Notes: generated by a model not told the origin, from the letters alone. A stretch of 64,000 bases of DNA from Catenisphaera adipataccumulans (GCF_014202755.1 NZ_JACHHK010000004.1:148072-212071); one strand, 5' to 3'; shown: positions 1 through 9,198, counted from the stretch's first letter. A program made the numbers and translations.

Positions 1-1646
1 TTCAGCTGGTTTTCAATGAAACGTTTGCGGAACTGACCAAGAAGATCCGTAATGAATATGTGATTCATGTGACTGGTACCGTTGTAAAGCGTCAGGAAGC
101 AAATCCGGATCTGCCGACCGGAGAAATTGAGGTCAAGGTCGAAACGGCCGAGATCATCAACGCAGCCAAAACGACACCGCTGATCATTGCCGATGAGACC
201 GATGCGTTAGAAGATACCCGGCTGACCTATCGTTATCTTGATCTGCGCCGGCCGATCATGCAGAAACGGCTGATGATGCGCCATCAGATCTGCCGCAGCA
301 TTCGTGATTATCTGGATCATCATGATTTTGTGGAGATCGAAACGCCGATGTTGGGCAAGAGCACGCCGGAAGGCGCCCGTGATTATTTGGTACCCAGCCG
401 TGTGCATCCGGGCAGTTTCTATGCGCTGCCGCAGTCTCCGCAGCTGTATAAACAATTATTGATGATTTCCGGTTTTGAGCGGTACTATCAGTTTGCGCGC
501 TGCTTCCGGGATGAGGATCTGCGGGCCGACCGTCAGACGGATTTCACACAGGTGGATATCGAAACGTCGTTTTTGACCGAAACCGAAATTCAGGAAATGA
601 TGGAAGAGATGCTCGTCAAGCTGATGAAAGAAGTCAAAGGCATCGACATCAAACGACCGTTTTTGCGCCTGACCTATGATGAAGCGATGAATACGTATGG
701 CAGCGATAAACCGGACAACCGCTTCGGCATGAAGCTGCAGGATCTCTCGGATCTCTTCGCTGATTCCGAATTTAAGGTCTTCCGCAGCGTGTTGGCTGAC
801 CATGGCGTGATCAAAGCCATCGTCGTGCCGGGCTTCGGCGGGATCTCCCGCAAGAAGATCGACCGCTATACCAACCTGGCGAAAAAGAACGGTGCTAAAG
901 GACTGGTCGTTCTGAAGGAAAAAGACGGCGATCTTGCTGGATCCGCCCGTAAATTCTTAAGTGATAACGAAGTACAGGCACTCTTTGAACGATTGACCAT
1001 TCAGTCAAACGATGCGGTCTTCATCGTCAGCGATGCCTGGGATACGGCTTGTACCGTATTGGGGGCGCTGCGCAATGAGATCGGCCGTGAACTTGGTTTG
1101 AAGAAGAAGGATGAATTCTCGTTCTTGTGGGTCGTGGATTTCCCGATGTTCGAATGGAGCGAAGAACAAAACCGCTACATGTCGATGCATCACCCCTTTA
1201 CGCAGCCGAAGGAAGAAGATCTGCCGAAGCTGGATCCGGCACTGACCAAAGTCAAGGGCAGTGCGTTAGGCGAGATCCGGGCCAATGCTTACGATATCGT
1301 ATTGAACGGATATGAACTGGGCGGCGGCAGCCTGCGTATTTATGACAATGATCTGCAGACGAAGATCTTCGAATGTCTGGGCTTCACCGATGAAGATATC
1401 CGGCAGAAGTTTGGTTTCTTTATCGATGCGTTCCAGTACGGCACACCGCCGCACGGCGGCCTGGCATTCGGTCTGGACCGGATCGCGATGATCCTGACGG
1501 AATCTGATTCGATCCGCGATGTGATCGCATTCCCAAAAAATGCCAAAGCAACGTGCATGATGTCCAAAGCGCCGGCACCGGTCGATCCGGCCCAGCTGGA
1601 AGAACTGCACATTGCGATTACCGAAAAAGAAGAAGAGTCATGTTGA
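1..1646 (+). CDS. aspS: Aspartate--tRNA ligase, 5'-truncated by window edge
   Basis: Charges tRNA(Asp) with aspartate in the cytoplasm. The frame is open from the left edge (first whole codon at base 3), so the start lies outside. An in-frame GTG at 60 is internal, because the OB-fold anticodon-domain sequence (…[13 protein letters not shown]…) continues upstream of it. About 547 residues are visible against roughly 590 for bacterial AspRS. Class II motifs are present: motif 2 ([14 protein letters not shown]), then a GAD-type insertion of bacterial enzymes, and motif 3 ([12 protein letters not shown]) near the C-terminus. The gene ends in a hairpin overlapping its stop codon. An AspRS with the GAD insert is bacterial in type; whether it is discriminating cannot be told from this alone. 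Confidence 0.97.
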   Translation, partial: QLVFNETFAELTKKIRNEYVIHVTGTVVKRQEANPDLPTGEIEVKVETAEIINAAKTTPLIIADETDALEDTRLTYRYLDLRRPIMQKRLMMRHQICRSIRDYLDHHDFVEIETPMLGKSTPEGARDYLVPSRVHPGSFYALPQSPQLYKQLLMISGFERYYQFARCFRDEDLRADRQTDFTQVDIETSFLTETEIQEMMEEMLVKLMKEVKGIDIKRPFLRLTYDEAMNTYGSDKPDNRFGMKLQDLSDLFADSEFKVFRSVLADHGVIKAIVVPGFGGISRKKIDRYTNLAKKNGAKGLVVLKEKDGDLAGSARKFLSDNEVQALFERLTIQSNDAVFIVSDAWDTACTVLGALRNEIGRELGLKKKDEFSFLWVVDFPMFEWSEEQNRYMSMHHPFTQPKEEDLPKLDPALTKVKGSALGEIRANAYDIVLNGYELGGGSLRIYDNDLQTKIFECLGFTDEDIRQKFGFFIDAFQYGTPPHGGLAFGLDRIAMILTESDSIRDVIAFPKNAKATCMMSKAPAPVDPAQLEELHIAITEKEEESC

Positions 1647-1663
1647 AAATGCATGACTTTTTT
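1636..1663 (+). terminator. Intrinsic terminator of aspS
   Basis: A 7-bp stem AGTCATG/CATGACT with a 9-base loop is followed by TTTTTT. Its 5' arm lies inside the last codons, so the terminator overlaps the stop codon. Confidence 0.75.
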
Positions 1664-1728
1664 CATTTCCTCTTTTCAAATTGTTTCTTTTCGCTTATGA
1701 TATTTACATTGGACTATAAGGAGAGAGC

Positions 1729-3132
1729 ATGAACAAGAAGAAAAGTGAAAGCGGCTTTACCGGTCAGCTCGGTTTTGTGCTGGCAGCCGCGGGCAGTGCT
1801 GTCGGTGTCGGGAATATATGGCGATTTCCATATTTAGCGGCAAAGGACGGCGGCGGTCTTTTTATTTTGATTTATTTGATTTTGGTTGTCACGTTCGGAT
1901 TCACGCTGCTGACATCCGATATTGCGATCGGCCGGAAAACGAAACAAAGTTCGATCAAAGCGTATGAAACGATGAAACCAGGATGGGGCTTTTTAGGTAA
2001 GCTGACCTTCCTGGTCCCCGTATTGATCATGACCTACTATGCGGTCATCGGCGGCTGGATCACACGGTATATCCTGGTCTATGTGACCGGCATGATGCAT
2101 GCGGCAGCCGGGGATACCTTCTTTTCCGACTTTATCACCTCGACGACTTCGCCGGTGATCTATTCCTTGTTTTTCATGTTATTGACGGCATGGATCATCT
2201 ACCGCGGTGTGCAGGACGGGATCGAAAAGATCTCCCGGATCGTCATGCCGATCTTATTGGTGATGATCATCGGCATTGCCGTCTACGCGATGACGCTGTC
2301 ATATACTTCAAACGGTGCGACGCGCACCGGTCTGGATGGACTGCGGGTATATTTGACCGTGGATCTGTCCGGCATGACAGTCCAGAAATTCCTGCAGGTG
2401 ATGCTGGATGCGATGAGTCAGTTGTTTTTCTCACTGAGCGTTTCCATGGGCATCATGATCACCTATGGTTCGTATGTAAAAAATGATGTCAATTTGGGCA
2501 AGGCAGTCACGCAGATCGAAGTCTTTGATACGGTGGTTGCGCTGCTGGCCGGCATGATGATCATTCCTTCGATCTATGTCTTTTCCGGCATGGCAGGCAT
2601 GCAGGCCGGACCAGGTTTGATGTTCGTTTCGCTGCCGAAGGTTTTTGATGCGATGGGCACGCCCGGCATCTTTGTCGGTCTGGCATTTTTTATCATGTCG
2701 GCCTTTGCCGCATTGACGAGCTGCATTTCTGTATTAGAGGCCATCACGGCCAACTGCATCCAGATCTTTGATAAGCCGCGGGAATCGGTCACCAAAGTCC
2801 TGGCAGTCATTTATTCGATTGCTTCGGTGATCGTTACGCTGGGCTACAGTATTTTCTATTTTGATGTGACGCTGCCGACCGGAGCACATGGTCAGCTGTT
2901 GGATGTAATGGATTACATCAGCAATAGTTTTTTGATGCCGCTGATCTCGTTCTTATCTGCGATCTTGATCGGCTGGATCGTTAAACCAGAATGGATCATT
3001 GGTGAAATGGAACGCAACGGGGAAAAATTCCGCCGAAAAAAACTATATGCCTTTATGATTAAATACATCGTACCGGTCATCATGATGGTTCTGTTTTTGG
3101 AGTCGGCCGGTTTCTTCAACCTCATTTTCTGA
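1729..3132 (+). CDS. Sodium-dependent transporter, NSS/SNF family
   Basis: A 467-residue integral membrane protein of the neurotransmitter:sodium symporter family, which imports amino acids or related compounds with Na+ (LeuT fold). The N-terminus carries the family signature of TM1, with the unwound helix region (AAAGSAVGVGNIWRFPYLAA). About eleven hydrophobic segments follow, a length typical of bacterial MhsT/LeuT-like proteins. The start has an AAGGAGAG ribosome site seven to eight bases upstream. The gene stands alone between terminators of aspS and its own. The substrate cannot be read from the sequence; small or aromatic amino acids are the usual ones in this family. Confidence 0.93.
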   Translation: MNKKKSESGFTGQLGFVLAAAGSAVGVGNIWRFPYLAAKDGGGLFILIYLILVVTFGFTLLTSDIAIGRKTKQSSIKAYETMKPGWGFLGKLTFLVPVLIMTYYAVIGGWITRYILVYVTGMMHAAAGDTFFSDFITSTTSPVIYSLFFMLLTAWIIYRGVQDGIEKISRIVMPILLVMIIGIAVYAMTLSYTSNGATRTGLDGLRVYLTVDLSGMTVQKFLQVMLDAMSQLFFSLSVSMGIMITYGSYVKNDVNLGKAVTQIEVFDTVVALLAGMMIIPSIYVFSGMAGMQAGPGLMFVSLPKVFDAMGTPGIFVGLAFFIMSAFAALTSCISVLEAITANCIQIFDKPRESVTKVLAVIYSIASVIVTLGYSIFYFDVTLPTGAHGQLLDVMDYISNSFLMPLISFLSAILIGWIVKPEWIIGEMERNGEKFRRKKLYAFMIKYIVPVIMMVLFLESAGFFNLIF

Positions 3133-3151
3133 TGGTCAATTTGACCGTTCT

Positions 3152-3178
3152 GCCGGACTTTTCGGTCCGGCTTTTTGT
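3152..3178 (+). terminator. Intrinsic terminator of the NSS transporter gene
   Basis: Stem GCCGGAC/GTCCGGC with a six-base loop, followed directly by TTTTTG. Confidence 0.85.
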
Positions 3179-3193
3179 TTGTTTCGGGCAATC

Positions 3194-3222
3194 TTGAAAA
3201 AGAAATCAAAACCAGTTATTAT
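3194..3222 (+). promoter_or_regulatory. Sigma-A promoter of the small RNA
   Basis: TTGAAA (3194-3199), 17-bp spacer, TATTAT (3217-3222). The predicted start near 3229 coincides with the 5' arm of the closing stem of the RNA below, which supports both calls. Confidence 0.75.
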
Positions 3223-3228
3223 AAAAAT

Positions 3229-3390
3229 GGTCAAGGAGAACATACATTTTTCCTACACTTAGAGATAAGGGAGACCGGACGTTGCTTCTCTGTGTTGAAT
3301 ACCTTTGCATCGCTTAGGGATCCTAAGGTTGAGCACAGGTCACCCACCTGTACACACAGGGAAAGATCTCTGCCTCCTTGGCTTTTTTCT
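3229..3390 (+). ncRNA. ssrS: Small structured RNA, probable 6S RNA
   Basis: A roughly 160-nt RNA gene with its own promoter and terminator. The ends pair: GTCAAGGAG (3230-3238) with CTCCTTGGC (3374-3382), nine pairs including one G-U, followed by T6. Inside, AGAGAT (about 3262) pairs with ATCTCT (about 3366) and CTGTGT (about 3290) with ACACAG (about 3354), leaving unpaired central stretches. Short hairpins CTTAGG/CCTAAG and ACAGGT/ACCTGT fill the apex. A long rod with an open central bubble and paired ends is the form of 6S RNA, which binds sigma-A RNA polymerase. In Bacillus subtilis the 6S-1 gene bsrA lies close to aspS, as here (from memory). The identity is inferred from structure and synteny, not from a covariance search. 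Confidence 0.62.
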
Positions 3391-3404
3391 ATGGGAGAAA
3401 ATCA

Positions 3405-3995
3405 ATGACAAATCAGGAACGTTTCAATGAAATTTTTCAGGATAAGATCAAAAGGCCGGGCAGCGAAGAGCTGTTGGCTTTTCTGAACGGCCCGCATTCG
3501 GATTTCTTTACTGCACCGGCCAGCACGCGGTTTCACGGCAATTACGAAGGCGGCTTGGTCGAGCATAGTCTGCATGTTTATGAATGCCTGACCGATTATC
3601 TGGCACGGGAACGTGTAAAGCAGATTTATGACATGCACTACAGTGAGGATACGATCGCGACGGTAGCCTTGCTTCATGATATCTGCAAGATCAACTGCTA
3701 TACGGTCGGTAAACGCAACCGGAAGATCAACGGCAGCTGGCAGGAAGTGCCGTTTTATCAGTTCAATGATGAGATGCCGTACGGACATGGGGAAAAGAGC
3801 GTGTACATGATCACACCGTTCATGAAGCTTTCCCGTGAAGAAGCGTTTGCGATCCGTTACCATATGGGATTTTCAAATGATGATCCAAAAAACAATGTCG
3901 GATATGCGTTTGAGCATTTTCCGCTGGCGTTTGCGCTGAGCACGGCTGATATGGAAGCAACATATTTTTTGGATGAGGTGAGATCCTATGAATAG
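3405..3995 (+). CDS. HD-domain protein, putative phosphohydrolase
   Basis: A 196-residue soluble protein with an HD metal-binding fold. A first His motif lies in GGLVEHSLHVYE, and the HD pair is in ALLHDICKI; later His residues (GHGEKS, YHMGF) fit the remaining metal ligands. HD proteins of this size hydrolyse nucleotides or phosphoesters; the substrate is unknown. The start at 3405 is chosen because GGGAGA lies seven bases before it. A TTG at 3378 in the same frame sits inside the terminator of the upstream RNA. It overlaps the following nitroreductase gene by eight bases, so the two are translated together. Confidence 0.82.
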   Translation: MTNQERFNEIFQDKIKRPGSEELLAFLNGPHSDFFTAPASTRFHGNYEGGLVEHSLHVYECLTDYLARERVKQIYDMHYSEDTIATVALLHDICKINCYTVGKRNRKINGSWQEVPFYQFNDEMPYGHGEKSVYMITPFMKLSREEAFAIRYHMGFSNDDPKNNVGYAFEHFPLAFALSTADMEATYFLDEVRSYE

Positions 3996-4482
3996 CATTT
4001 TTCACCGTACGAGCATCCGTCAATATAAAAATAAGCCGGTGGAAAAGGGGAAGATCATCAAACTGCTGCAGGCGGGCATGCAGGCACCTTCTGCCGGCAA
4101 TCAGCAGCCGTGGCAGTTTTATCTGGTAACCAATCCCCATGCACGGGAAGAACTGGCAGCAGCCAGTCCGTATGCGGGCTGTGCCGAAGATGCACCCTTG
4201 GTGATCGTGATCGCCATGGAAAAAGCTGTGCGCTTTGCGGAATTTGAACAGATCGATTGTGCGATGGCCGCTCAGAATATTTTATTGGAGGCCGATGCGC
4301 TGGGACTGGGCGCGGTCTTCCTGGGTCTTGCCCCGATCTATCAGCGGGTCCGCCGCGTCAATGCGATCCTGCGCCTGCCGCATACTTTGGATGCTTTCGG
4401 AATGATCGCGGTCGGCTATCCGGATGAGTACGCCGATGCACACAGTCGGTATAATGTCGAAAAGATACATATTGTGAAGTGA
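3988..4482 (+). CDS. Nitroreductase family protein
   Basis: A 164-residue FMN-dependent nitroreductase-fold protein. The N-terminal FMN phosphate-binding signature (RTSIRQY) and the APSAGNQQPW segment are typical, and the C-terminal part carries a further flavin contact (GLGAVFLGL). These enzymes reduce nitro compounds, quinones or similar acceptors with NAD(P)H as homodimers. At 164 residues it is of the short subfamily. It starts inside the end of the HD-domain gene and ends at a weak hairpin. The physiological acceptor is not evident. Confidence 0.88.
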   Translation: MNSIFHRTSIRQYKNKPVEKGKIIKLLQAGMQAPSAGNQQPWQFYLVTNPHAREELAAASPYAGCAEDAPLVIVIAMEKAVRFAEFEQIDCAMAAQNILLEADALGLGAVFLGLAPIYQRVRRVNAILRLPHTLDAFGMIAVGYPDEYADAHSRYNVEKIHIVK

Positions 4483-4501
4483 TCATGCGGTCACTTTTTT
4501 T
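4477..4501 (+). terminator. Weak terminator of the nitroreductase gene
   Basis: Stem AAGTGA/TCACTT with an eight-base loop and a run of T. Only six pairs; the 5' arm includes the stop codon. Confidence 0.5.
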
Positions 4502-4511
4502 CATTTGGGCA

Positions 4512-4537
4512 TAAAAAAAGCGGATGTTCATCCGCAT
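4512..4537 (-). terminator. Terminator of rpmB
   Basis: Read on the minus strand, stem GCGGAT/ATCCGC with a four-base loop is followed by T7, directly after the rpmB stop codon. Confidence 0.8.
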
Positions 4538-4728
4538 TAAATGGCATTCTTCTTTTTAAGGGTTCTCAGAGCACGGGCGCTGACGCGTACGGTCTGTTCT
4601 TTTCCGTTGATGTTCATACGAACCTTCTGCAGGTTGGCATCCCATTTGCGGCGTGAAGCACGCATAGAGTGAGAACGTTTATTTCCGTATAAAGGACCCT
4701 TACCAGATACTGCACAAACTTTTGACAT
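4537..4728 (-). CDS. rpmB: 50S ribosomal protein L28
   Basis: A 63-residue basic protein of the large ribosomal subunit. The N-terminal part (SGKGPLYGNKRSHSMRAS) and the WDANLQKVRM and VSARALRTLKK segments match the L28 family closely. Only one cysteine (C5) is present, so this is the zinc-free form of L28. The gene is monocistronic, with a sigma-A promoter upstream and a strong terminator behind it, the usual arrangement in Bacillota. Confidence 0.97.
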   Translation of the reverse strand: MSKVCAVSGKGPLYGNKRSHSMRASRRKWDANLQKVRMNINGKEQTVRVSARALRTLKKKNAI

Positions 4729-4770
4729 CTTGTGGCCTCCTTACTTTTCATGTTACGCAATCGCTTAATT

Positions 4771-4799
4771 ATCTTATCATGAGAGGAAATTGTTTTCAA
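4771..4799 (-). promoter_or_regulatory. Promoter of rpmB
   Basis: On the minus strand TTGAAA (4799-4794), 17-bp spacer, TAAGAT (4776-4771), about 40 bases upstream of the rpmB start. Confidence 0.7.
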
Positions 4800-4813
4800 G
4801 CGAAAGTTGATAT

Positions 4814-4841
4814 TTGTGTAAATATAGTTTCATGATATAAT
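4814..4841 (+). promoter_or_regulatory. Promoter of the mraY-murD-uppP operon
   Basis: TTGTGT (4814-4819), 16-bp spacer, TATAAT (4836-4841), about 24 bases before the mraY start. The rpmB and mraY promoters are back to back. Confidence 0.7.
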
Positions 4842-4865
4842 ATTTCAGTTGAATGGAGCGATAAG

Positions 4866-5843
4866 ATGTTTGATCACAAAGTTTTATATATTGTCGGATT
4901 TCTGCTGAGCGTCGGCTGCATGCTTGCGATCATGCCGCGGCTGATCGCCTATCTGCATAAAATTAATTTCGGTCAGACCGAACGCGAAGAAGGACTGGCC
5001 AGCCACAAGAAGAAAAACGGGACGCCGACGATGGGCGGCATTGCTTTTATCCTGGTGCCGGTCATCTTGTATTTATTGTTTGCTGTTATCGGATTCTTTC
5101 CGCTGGATACCAATATCGGGATCATCCTGCTGGCATATCTAGGGTATGGACTGATTGGTTTTATTGATGACTATATCATTGTTGTTAAGAAAGATAATAC
5201 CGGACTGAAACCATGGGTAAAATTTTTGATGCAGTCGGTATTGGCGGTTGCCTTCTTTCTATTATACGCATCCCGGGAACCGATGGATATCTGGATCCCG
5301 ATCGCCAATATTCGGCTGAATCTGGGTAATTTCTATTTTATCCTGGTGTTCCTGATGTTCACGGCCGAAACCAATGCGGTCAATCTGACCGACGGATTGG
5401 ATGGTCTTTGTGCCGGGCAGATGATCATTGCCTTGGTGCCGTTCTTTATTTTCTCGATCCGGCAGGGGTTTGACAATATTGCTTTTCTGATCATCATCGT
5501 GATCGGGGCGCTTTTAGGCTATTTGCGGTTCAATAAACATCCTGCACAGATCTTTATGGGGGATACCGGTTCTTTGGCCTTAGGCGGCTTTATATCGGCT
5601 GTGGCGATGGTTTTAAAACAGGAAATACTGCTGGTTTTGATCGGCGGAGTATTTGTGGCCGAAGTGCTGAGCGTTGTCATTCAGGTCACACATTATAAGC
5701 GGACGCATAAACGGATCTTCCGTATGGCGCCGCTGCATCATCATTTTGAAAAAGGCGGCATGCCGGAAACACAGGTGGTCCATCGTTTCTGGTTTGCCGG
5801 TGTGATCTTATCCGCATTGGGCTTATGGTTAGGAGTGATGTAG
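4866..5843 (+). CDS. mraY: Phospho-N-acetylmuramoyl-pentapeptide-transferase
   Basis: Makes lipid I by moving phospho-MurNAc-pentapeptide from UDP to undecaprenyl phosphate at the inner face of the membrane. The protein is 325 residues, the normal length, with about ten membrane segments. Seen motifs: the GTPTMGG loop, the catalytic Asp pair (FIDDYIIV), NLTDGLDGL with the nucleophile-region Asp, the magnesium site MGDTGSLALGG, and the MraY-specific His triad MAPLHHHFEK. It is followed by murD with one base between genes, so the two are cotranscribed. Here the gene is outside a full dcw cluster and has its own promoter. Confidence 0.97.
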   Translation: MFDHKVLYIVGFLLSVGCMLAIMPRLIAYLHKINFGQTEREEGLASHKKKNGTPTMGGIAFILVPVILYLLFAVIGFFPLDTNIGIILLAYLGYGLIGFIDDYIIVVKKDNTGLKPWVKFLMQSVLAVAFFLLYASREPMDIWIPIANIRLNLGNFYFILVFLMFTAETNAVNLTDGLDGLCAGQMIIALVPFFIFSIRQGFDNIAFLIIIVIGALLGYLRFNKHPAQIFMGDTGSLALGGFISAVAMVLKQEILLVLIGGVFVAEVLSVVIQVTHYKRTHKRIFRMAPLHHHFEKGGMPETQVVHRFWFAGVILSALGLWLGVM

Positions 5844-5844
5844 C

Positions 5845-7167
5845 ATGAAAACAGTCCTGGTGATCGGTGCTGCCCGCAGCGGCATCGCTGTAAGTAAATT
5901 GTTAATGAAGCATGATTATCAAGTGCTCTTAACCGATATGAAAGAGGTCCCGGAAAAAACCGAGCTGGAACAAGCCGGCATTCAAGTGTATGACGGCGGC
6001 CATCCGGATGAGCTGAAACGGACCGATTATGCCTTTGTCGTCAAAAATCCGGGCATCCGTTATCAGGTGCCGTTTGTGCATTATTTCGTGGAACACCACG
6101 TGCCGATCTATACGGAAATTGAGATTGCCTACCGGTATGCCCCGGAATTTACTTTCGCGGCCGTGACCGGAACCGACGGCAAGACCACGGTCACAACGAT
6201 GCTGCACTTGATGTTAGAGAAAAAAGCCCCGAGCCTGGCAGCCGGCAATATTGGTATTCCGCTCAGTGAGCAGGTTTTACAAAGCGACGGCACCAAAAAA
6301 GATGTGGCCATTGAGCTGAGCAACTTCCAGCTGCTCGGAGTGGATACCTTCAGGCCGCATGTATCGGTGGTCACCAATTTGGCGCCGGATCATCTGGATT
6401 ATATGGATACCTTGGAAGATTACTACCGCTCCAAGATGAATATCTATAAGAATGAAACCAAAGACGATTATTTCATCCGCAATGTCGATGATGAAAACAT
6501 CATGAAATATGCACAGAATATTCCATGTACGGTCATTGATTTTTCTTTAAAACGGGATGATGTCGATTTATACCGCAAAGGGCATTATGCCTACTATCAC
6601 GATATCTGTCTGTTTGATACGGATACATTGAAGATCGTCGGGGATTTTAACTGCGGTGATGCGATGATGGCTGCATGTATGGCCTATCTCATGGGCGTCG
6701 ATGTCAAAGATATTCAGGATGTCATCGAGCATTTCAAAGGGGTCGAGCACCGGATCGAATATGTGGAAACCATCAACGGTGTACGCATCTACAACGATAC
6801 GAAGGCGACCAATACCCACAGTGCCTGTGCAGCGCTGAGCGCATTTGATAAAAACGTGATCCTGCTGTGCGGCGGGAAAGACAAGCACATTTCCTTCGAT
6901 GATATGAAGCAGTTTGATCAGGAGGTCAAATACTGTATCTCATTCGGAGAGACAAAGAACCATTTCAAATCGATCTTCACACATTGGAAAGCCGTCGAGA
7001 CCATGGAGGAAGCCCTGAAGGAAGCACTCAAGATGGCCGAACCGGGTGATACCATCCTGTTAAGTCCGGCATGTTCCAGTTTTGACCAGTTTAAGAACTA
7101 TGAAGTCCGCGGAGAGATCTTTAAGGACTTGGTTCACAAATATGCCGAAGCAGAAAGAGAGGACTAA
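5845..7167 (+). CDS. murD: UDP-N-acetylmuramoylalanine--D-glutamate ligase
   Basis: Adds D-glutamate to UDP-MurNAc-L-Ala using ATP in the cytoplasm. The protein is 440 residues and shows the three Mur ligase domains: an N-terminal Rossmann UDP-binding part (VLVIGAARSGIAVS), the central ATPase with P-loop GTDGKTT (residues 109-115) and the NLAPDHLDYM segment, and a C-terminal domain with NDTKATN and LSPACSSFDQF. The P-loop has Asp where many MurD proteins have Asn; this variant also occurs in other Firmicutes. Second gene of the mraY-murD-uppP unit. Confidence 0.96.
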   Translation: MKTVLVIGAARSGIAVSKLLMKHDYQVLLTDMKEVPEKTELEQAGIQVYDGGHPDELKRTDYAFVVKNPGIRYQVPFVHYFVEHHVPIYTEIEIAYRYAPEFTFAAVTGTDGKTTVTTMLHLMLEKKAPSLAAGNIGIPLSEQVLQSDGTKKDVAIELSNFQLLGVDTFRPHVSVVTNLAPDHLDYMDTLEDYYRSKMNIYKNETKDDYFIRNVDDENIMKYAQNIPCTVIDFSLKRDDVDLYRKGHYAYYHDICLFDTDTLKIVGDFNCGDAMMAACMAYLMGVDVKDIQDVIEHFKGVEHRIEYVETINGVRIYNDTKATNTHSACAALSAFDKNVILLCGGKDKHISFDDMKQFDQEVKYCISFGETKNHFKSIFTHWKAVETMEEALKEALKMAEPGDTILLSPACSSFDQFKNYEVRGEIFKDLVHKYAEAERED

Positions 7168-7170
7168 TCC

Positions 7171-7995
7171 ATGAGCTTTATCGCTGATTTGATCAAAACC
7201 ATTCTCCTGGGAATCATTCAAGGTATTACGGAATGGCTGCCCATCAGCAGTACCGGCCACTTGATCATTTTCAACAGTATTTGGCCGCTTTTACCCCCGG
7301 AATTTTTCGAAGTCTTTAAAGTCGTTATTCAGTTCGGCAGTATCTTGGCCGTTTGTGTTCTGTATTTCCATCGGCTGAATCCGTGGGATAAAAAGAAAAC
7401 ACCGGAGAAAAAGAAAGAAACGTTTGAACTGTGGGGCAAAGTCATCATTGGTGTGATCCCAGCCTGTATTTTAGGGTTTTTGTTCGATAATATCATCGAA
7501 GATTATTTATCAGCCAATTTTGTCATTGCCGTCACGCTGATCGCATATGGTATTATTTTTATTGTTGTTTCCAATCATCCCAAGCGGCCGACGATCAAAC
7601 ATGTCAAAGATCTCGATTATAAAACAGCCTTTGAGATCGGCTGCTTCCAGTGTCTGGCATTGATTCCAGGTACGTCCCGCAGCGGTGCGACGATCTTAGG
7701 CGGTCTGTATGAAGGCTGCAGCCGGACCGTTGCCAGTGAGTTCAGTTTCTTCCTGGCGATCCCGGTGATGCTCGGGGCCAGCGTTCTGAAAATTGTGAAG
7801 TTCCTGATCGGTTCGGGTTCTTTTACCGGTACGCAGATCATCCTGCTGATCGTAGGAACCTTGGTTTCCTTTATTGTCAGTATGTTCTCGATCCGGGCCT
7901 TGCTGAATTACGTGAAAAAGCATGACTTCCGCTCTTTCGGTATTTACCGTATCGTTCTGGGTGTGATCGTCATCCTGCTGTTTTATATCTTATAA
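7171..7995 (+). CDS. uppP: Undecaprenyl-diphosphatase (BacA/UppP)
   Basis: Recycles the lipid carrier by removing one phosphate from undecaprenyl diphosphate; its excess gives bacitracin resistance in many bacteria. The protein has 274 residues and about eight membrane segments. Both family signatures are visible: the first near the N-terminus (GITEWLPISSTGH) with the catalytic Glu and Ser residues, and the second (PGTSRSGATILGG) with the catalytic Arg. It starts three bases after murD and completes a three-gene wall precursor operon, followed by a hairpin. Confidence 0.96.
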   Translation: MSFIADLIKTILLGIIQGITEWLPISSTGHLIIFNSIWPLLPPEFFEVFKVVIQFGSILAVCVLYFHRLNPWDKKKTPEKKKETFELWGKVIIGVIPACILGFLFDNIIEDYLSANFVIAVTLIAYGIIFIVVSNHPKRPTIKHVKDLDYKTAFEIGCFQCLALIPGTSRSGATILGGLYEGCSRTVASEFSFFLAIPVMLGASVLKIVKFLIGSGSFTGTQIILLIVGTLVSFIVSMFSIRALLNYVKKHDFRSFGIYRIVLGVIVILLFYIL

Positions 7996-8023
7996 AAAAG
8001 GAGCGGATCTTCCGCTCCTTTCC
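7996..8023 (-). terminator. Terminator between uppP and gldA
   Basis: Perfect ten-pair stem AAGGAGCGGA/TCCGCTCCTT with a three-base loop. The T run is longer in the minus direction (after gldA); in the plus direction it is weak, so it may serve both convergent genes. Confidence 0.8.
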
Positions 8024-9127
8024 TTATTTCAGAAAACTCAATGCCTGACGTCCGTAGGCATCGGCTGCATAAATGGCGTTCTTGACCAGTTCCGGTGTAA
8101 CTTCAAACGGCATATTGTGAATGGTGTCGTTTTCCGCACAAGCTGCCTTGGCGACGGCCATGATCTTTTCTGGGGAGGCATTCTCGATGCCGAGCTGCTT
8201 CAATGTGACCGGCAGACCGAGCTGAACGCAGAAGTCCAGGATCTCATCCAGTTCATCGGCATCTACATCTTCCATGACCAGCTGCGTCAAGGTACCGAAG
8301 GCAACCTTTTCGCCATGATACATCAAGTGGCAGTCTTCCAAAACGGTCAGTCCGTTATGGATGGCATGGGCACCGGCTAATCCGGCACTTTCAAAACCGA
8401 TGCCGGAAAGCAGGGTATTGGCTTCGATGATTTTTTCCACGGCCGGTGTGCAGGCACCCGCTTCCAGTGCGATCTTCGCTTTGATGCCGTTTTCCATCAA
8501 CGTATCGAAGCAAAGCTCCGCCATGGCCATTGCAGCCTGCGTCACTTTGCCGCCGGCACAAGTCAGTGCATCACTGCGTTGGCAGGCACGGGCCTCAAAA
8601 TAGGTTGCCAATGCATCGCCCATTCCGGAAACCGTCAGACGGACCGGCGATTTGGAAATGATGGTCGTATCCATCATGACCAGGTTTGGGTTGGCTTTCA
8701 GATATAAGTAATCCTCAAATTGTCCTTGATCGGTATAGATGACGGACAAGGCACTGCACGGGGCATCGGTCGATGCGATGGTCGGACAGATGATGACCGG
8801 ATGATCGGTATAGTAGGCAACGGCTTTCGCGGTATCAAAGATCTTGCCGCCGCCGATGCCGATGATGACATCGCATTGTTTTTCGCGGACCACGCCTTCT
8901 AAACGCTTGATTTCGGTCATGCAGCATTCGCCGTTGAAATAATCGAAGACAAAATCCATCTTTGCATCCGCAAACGATGCTTCGATCTGCTCGCCGCTGC
9001 GTTTATAACCGCCGCGACTGATAATGATGAGCGCTTTGTTTCCATATCGTTTGGCATATTCACCGACATGGTTCATTTCGCCCGGGCCCTGGACATAGCG
9101 GCTGGGGCTGATAAAGATTTTTGACAT
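8024..9127 (-). CDS. gldA: Glycerol dehydrogenase
   Basis: A 367-residue iron/zinc-type alcohol dehydrogenase of the GldA group that oxidises glycerol to dihydroxyacetone with NAD+. The N-terminal nucleotide-binding part holds GIGGGKIFDTAKA, and the metal-binding half holds Asp in GMGDALATYFEAR and His residues in AGAHAIHNGL and YHGEKVAFG. These positions fit the family. It stands alone on the minus strand with a TG-extended TATAAT promoter near 9160 and an AGGAGG-like ribosome site. Dihydroxyacetone would need a kinase encoded elsewhere. Confidence 0.94.
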   Translation of the reverse strand: MSKIFISPSRYVQGPGEMNHVGEYAKRYGNKALIIISRGGYKRSGEQIEASFADAKMDFVFDYFNGECCMTEIKRLEGVVREKQCDVIIGIGGGKIFDTAKAVAYYTDHPVIICPTIASTDAPCSALSVIYTDQGQFEDYLYLKANPNLVMMDTTIISKSPVRLTVSGMGDALATYFEARACQRSDALTCAGGKVTQAAMAMAELCFDTLMENGIKAKIALEAGACTPAVEKIIEANTLLSGIGFESAGLAGAHAIHNGLTVLEDCHLMYHGEKVAFGTLTQLVMEDVDADELDEILDFCVQLGLPVTLKQLGIENASPEKIMAVAKAACAENDTIHNMPFEVTPELVKNAIYAADAYGRQALSFLK

Positions 9128-9174
9128 AACGATTCCTCCTTTGTTACTTATTTCACATATTATAACATGGATAA

Positions 9175-9198
9175 GAAAAAAGGTATCGAAGGATACCT
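9175..9198 (-). terminator. Terminator of trpS
   Basis: Minus strand stem AGGTATC/GATACCT with a four-base loop, then T6. It begins within the trpS stop codon. Confidence 0.8.

Noticed and set aside
3175..3408. 77-codon open frame over the small RNA region
   Set aside because: It has no ribosome site or homology and coincides with the promoter, paired arms and terminator of the probable 6S RNA.
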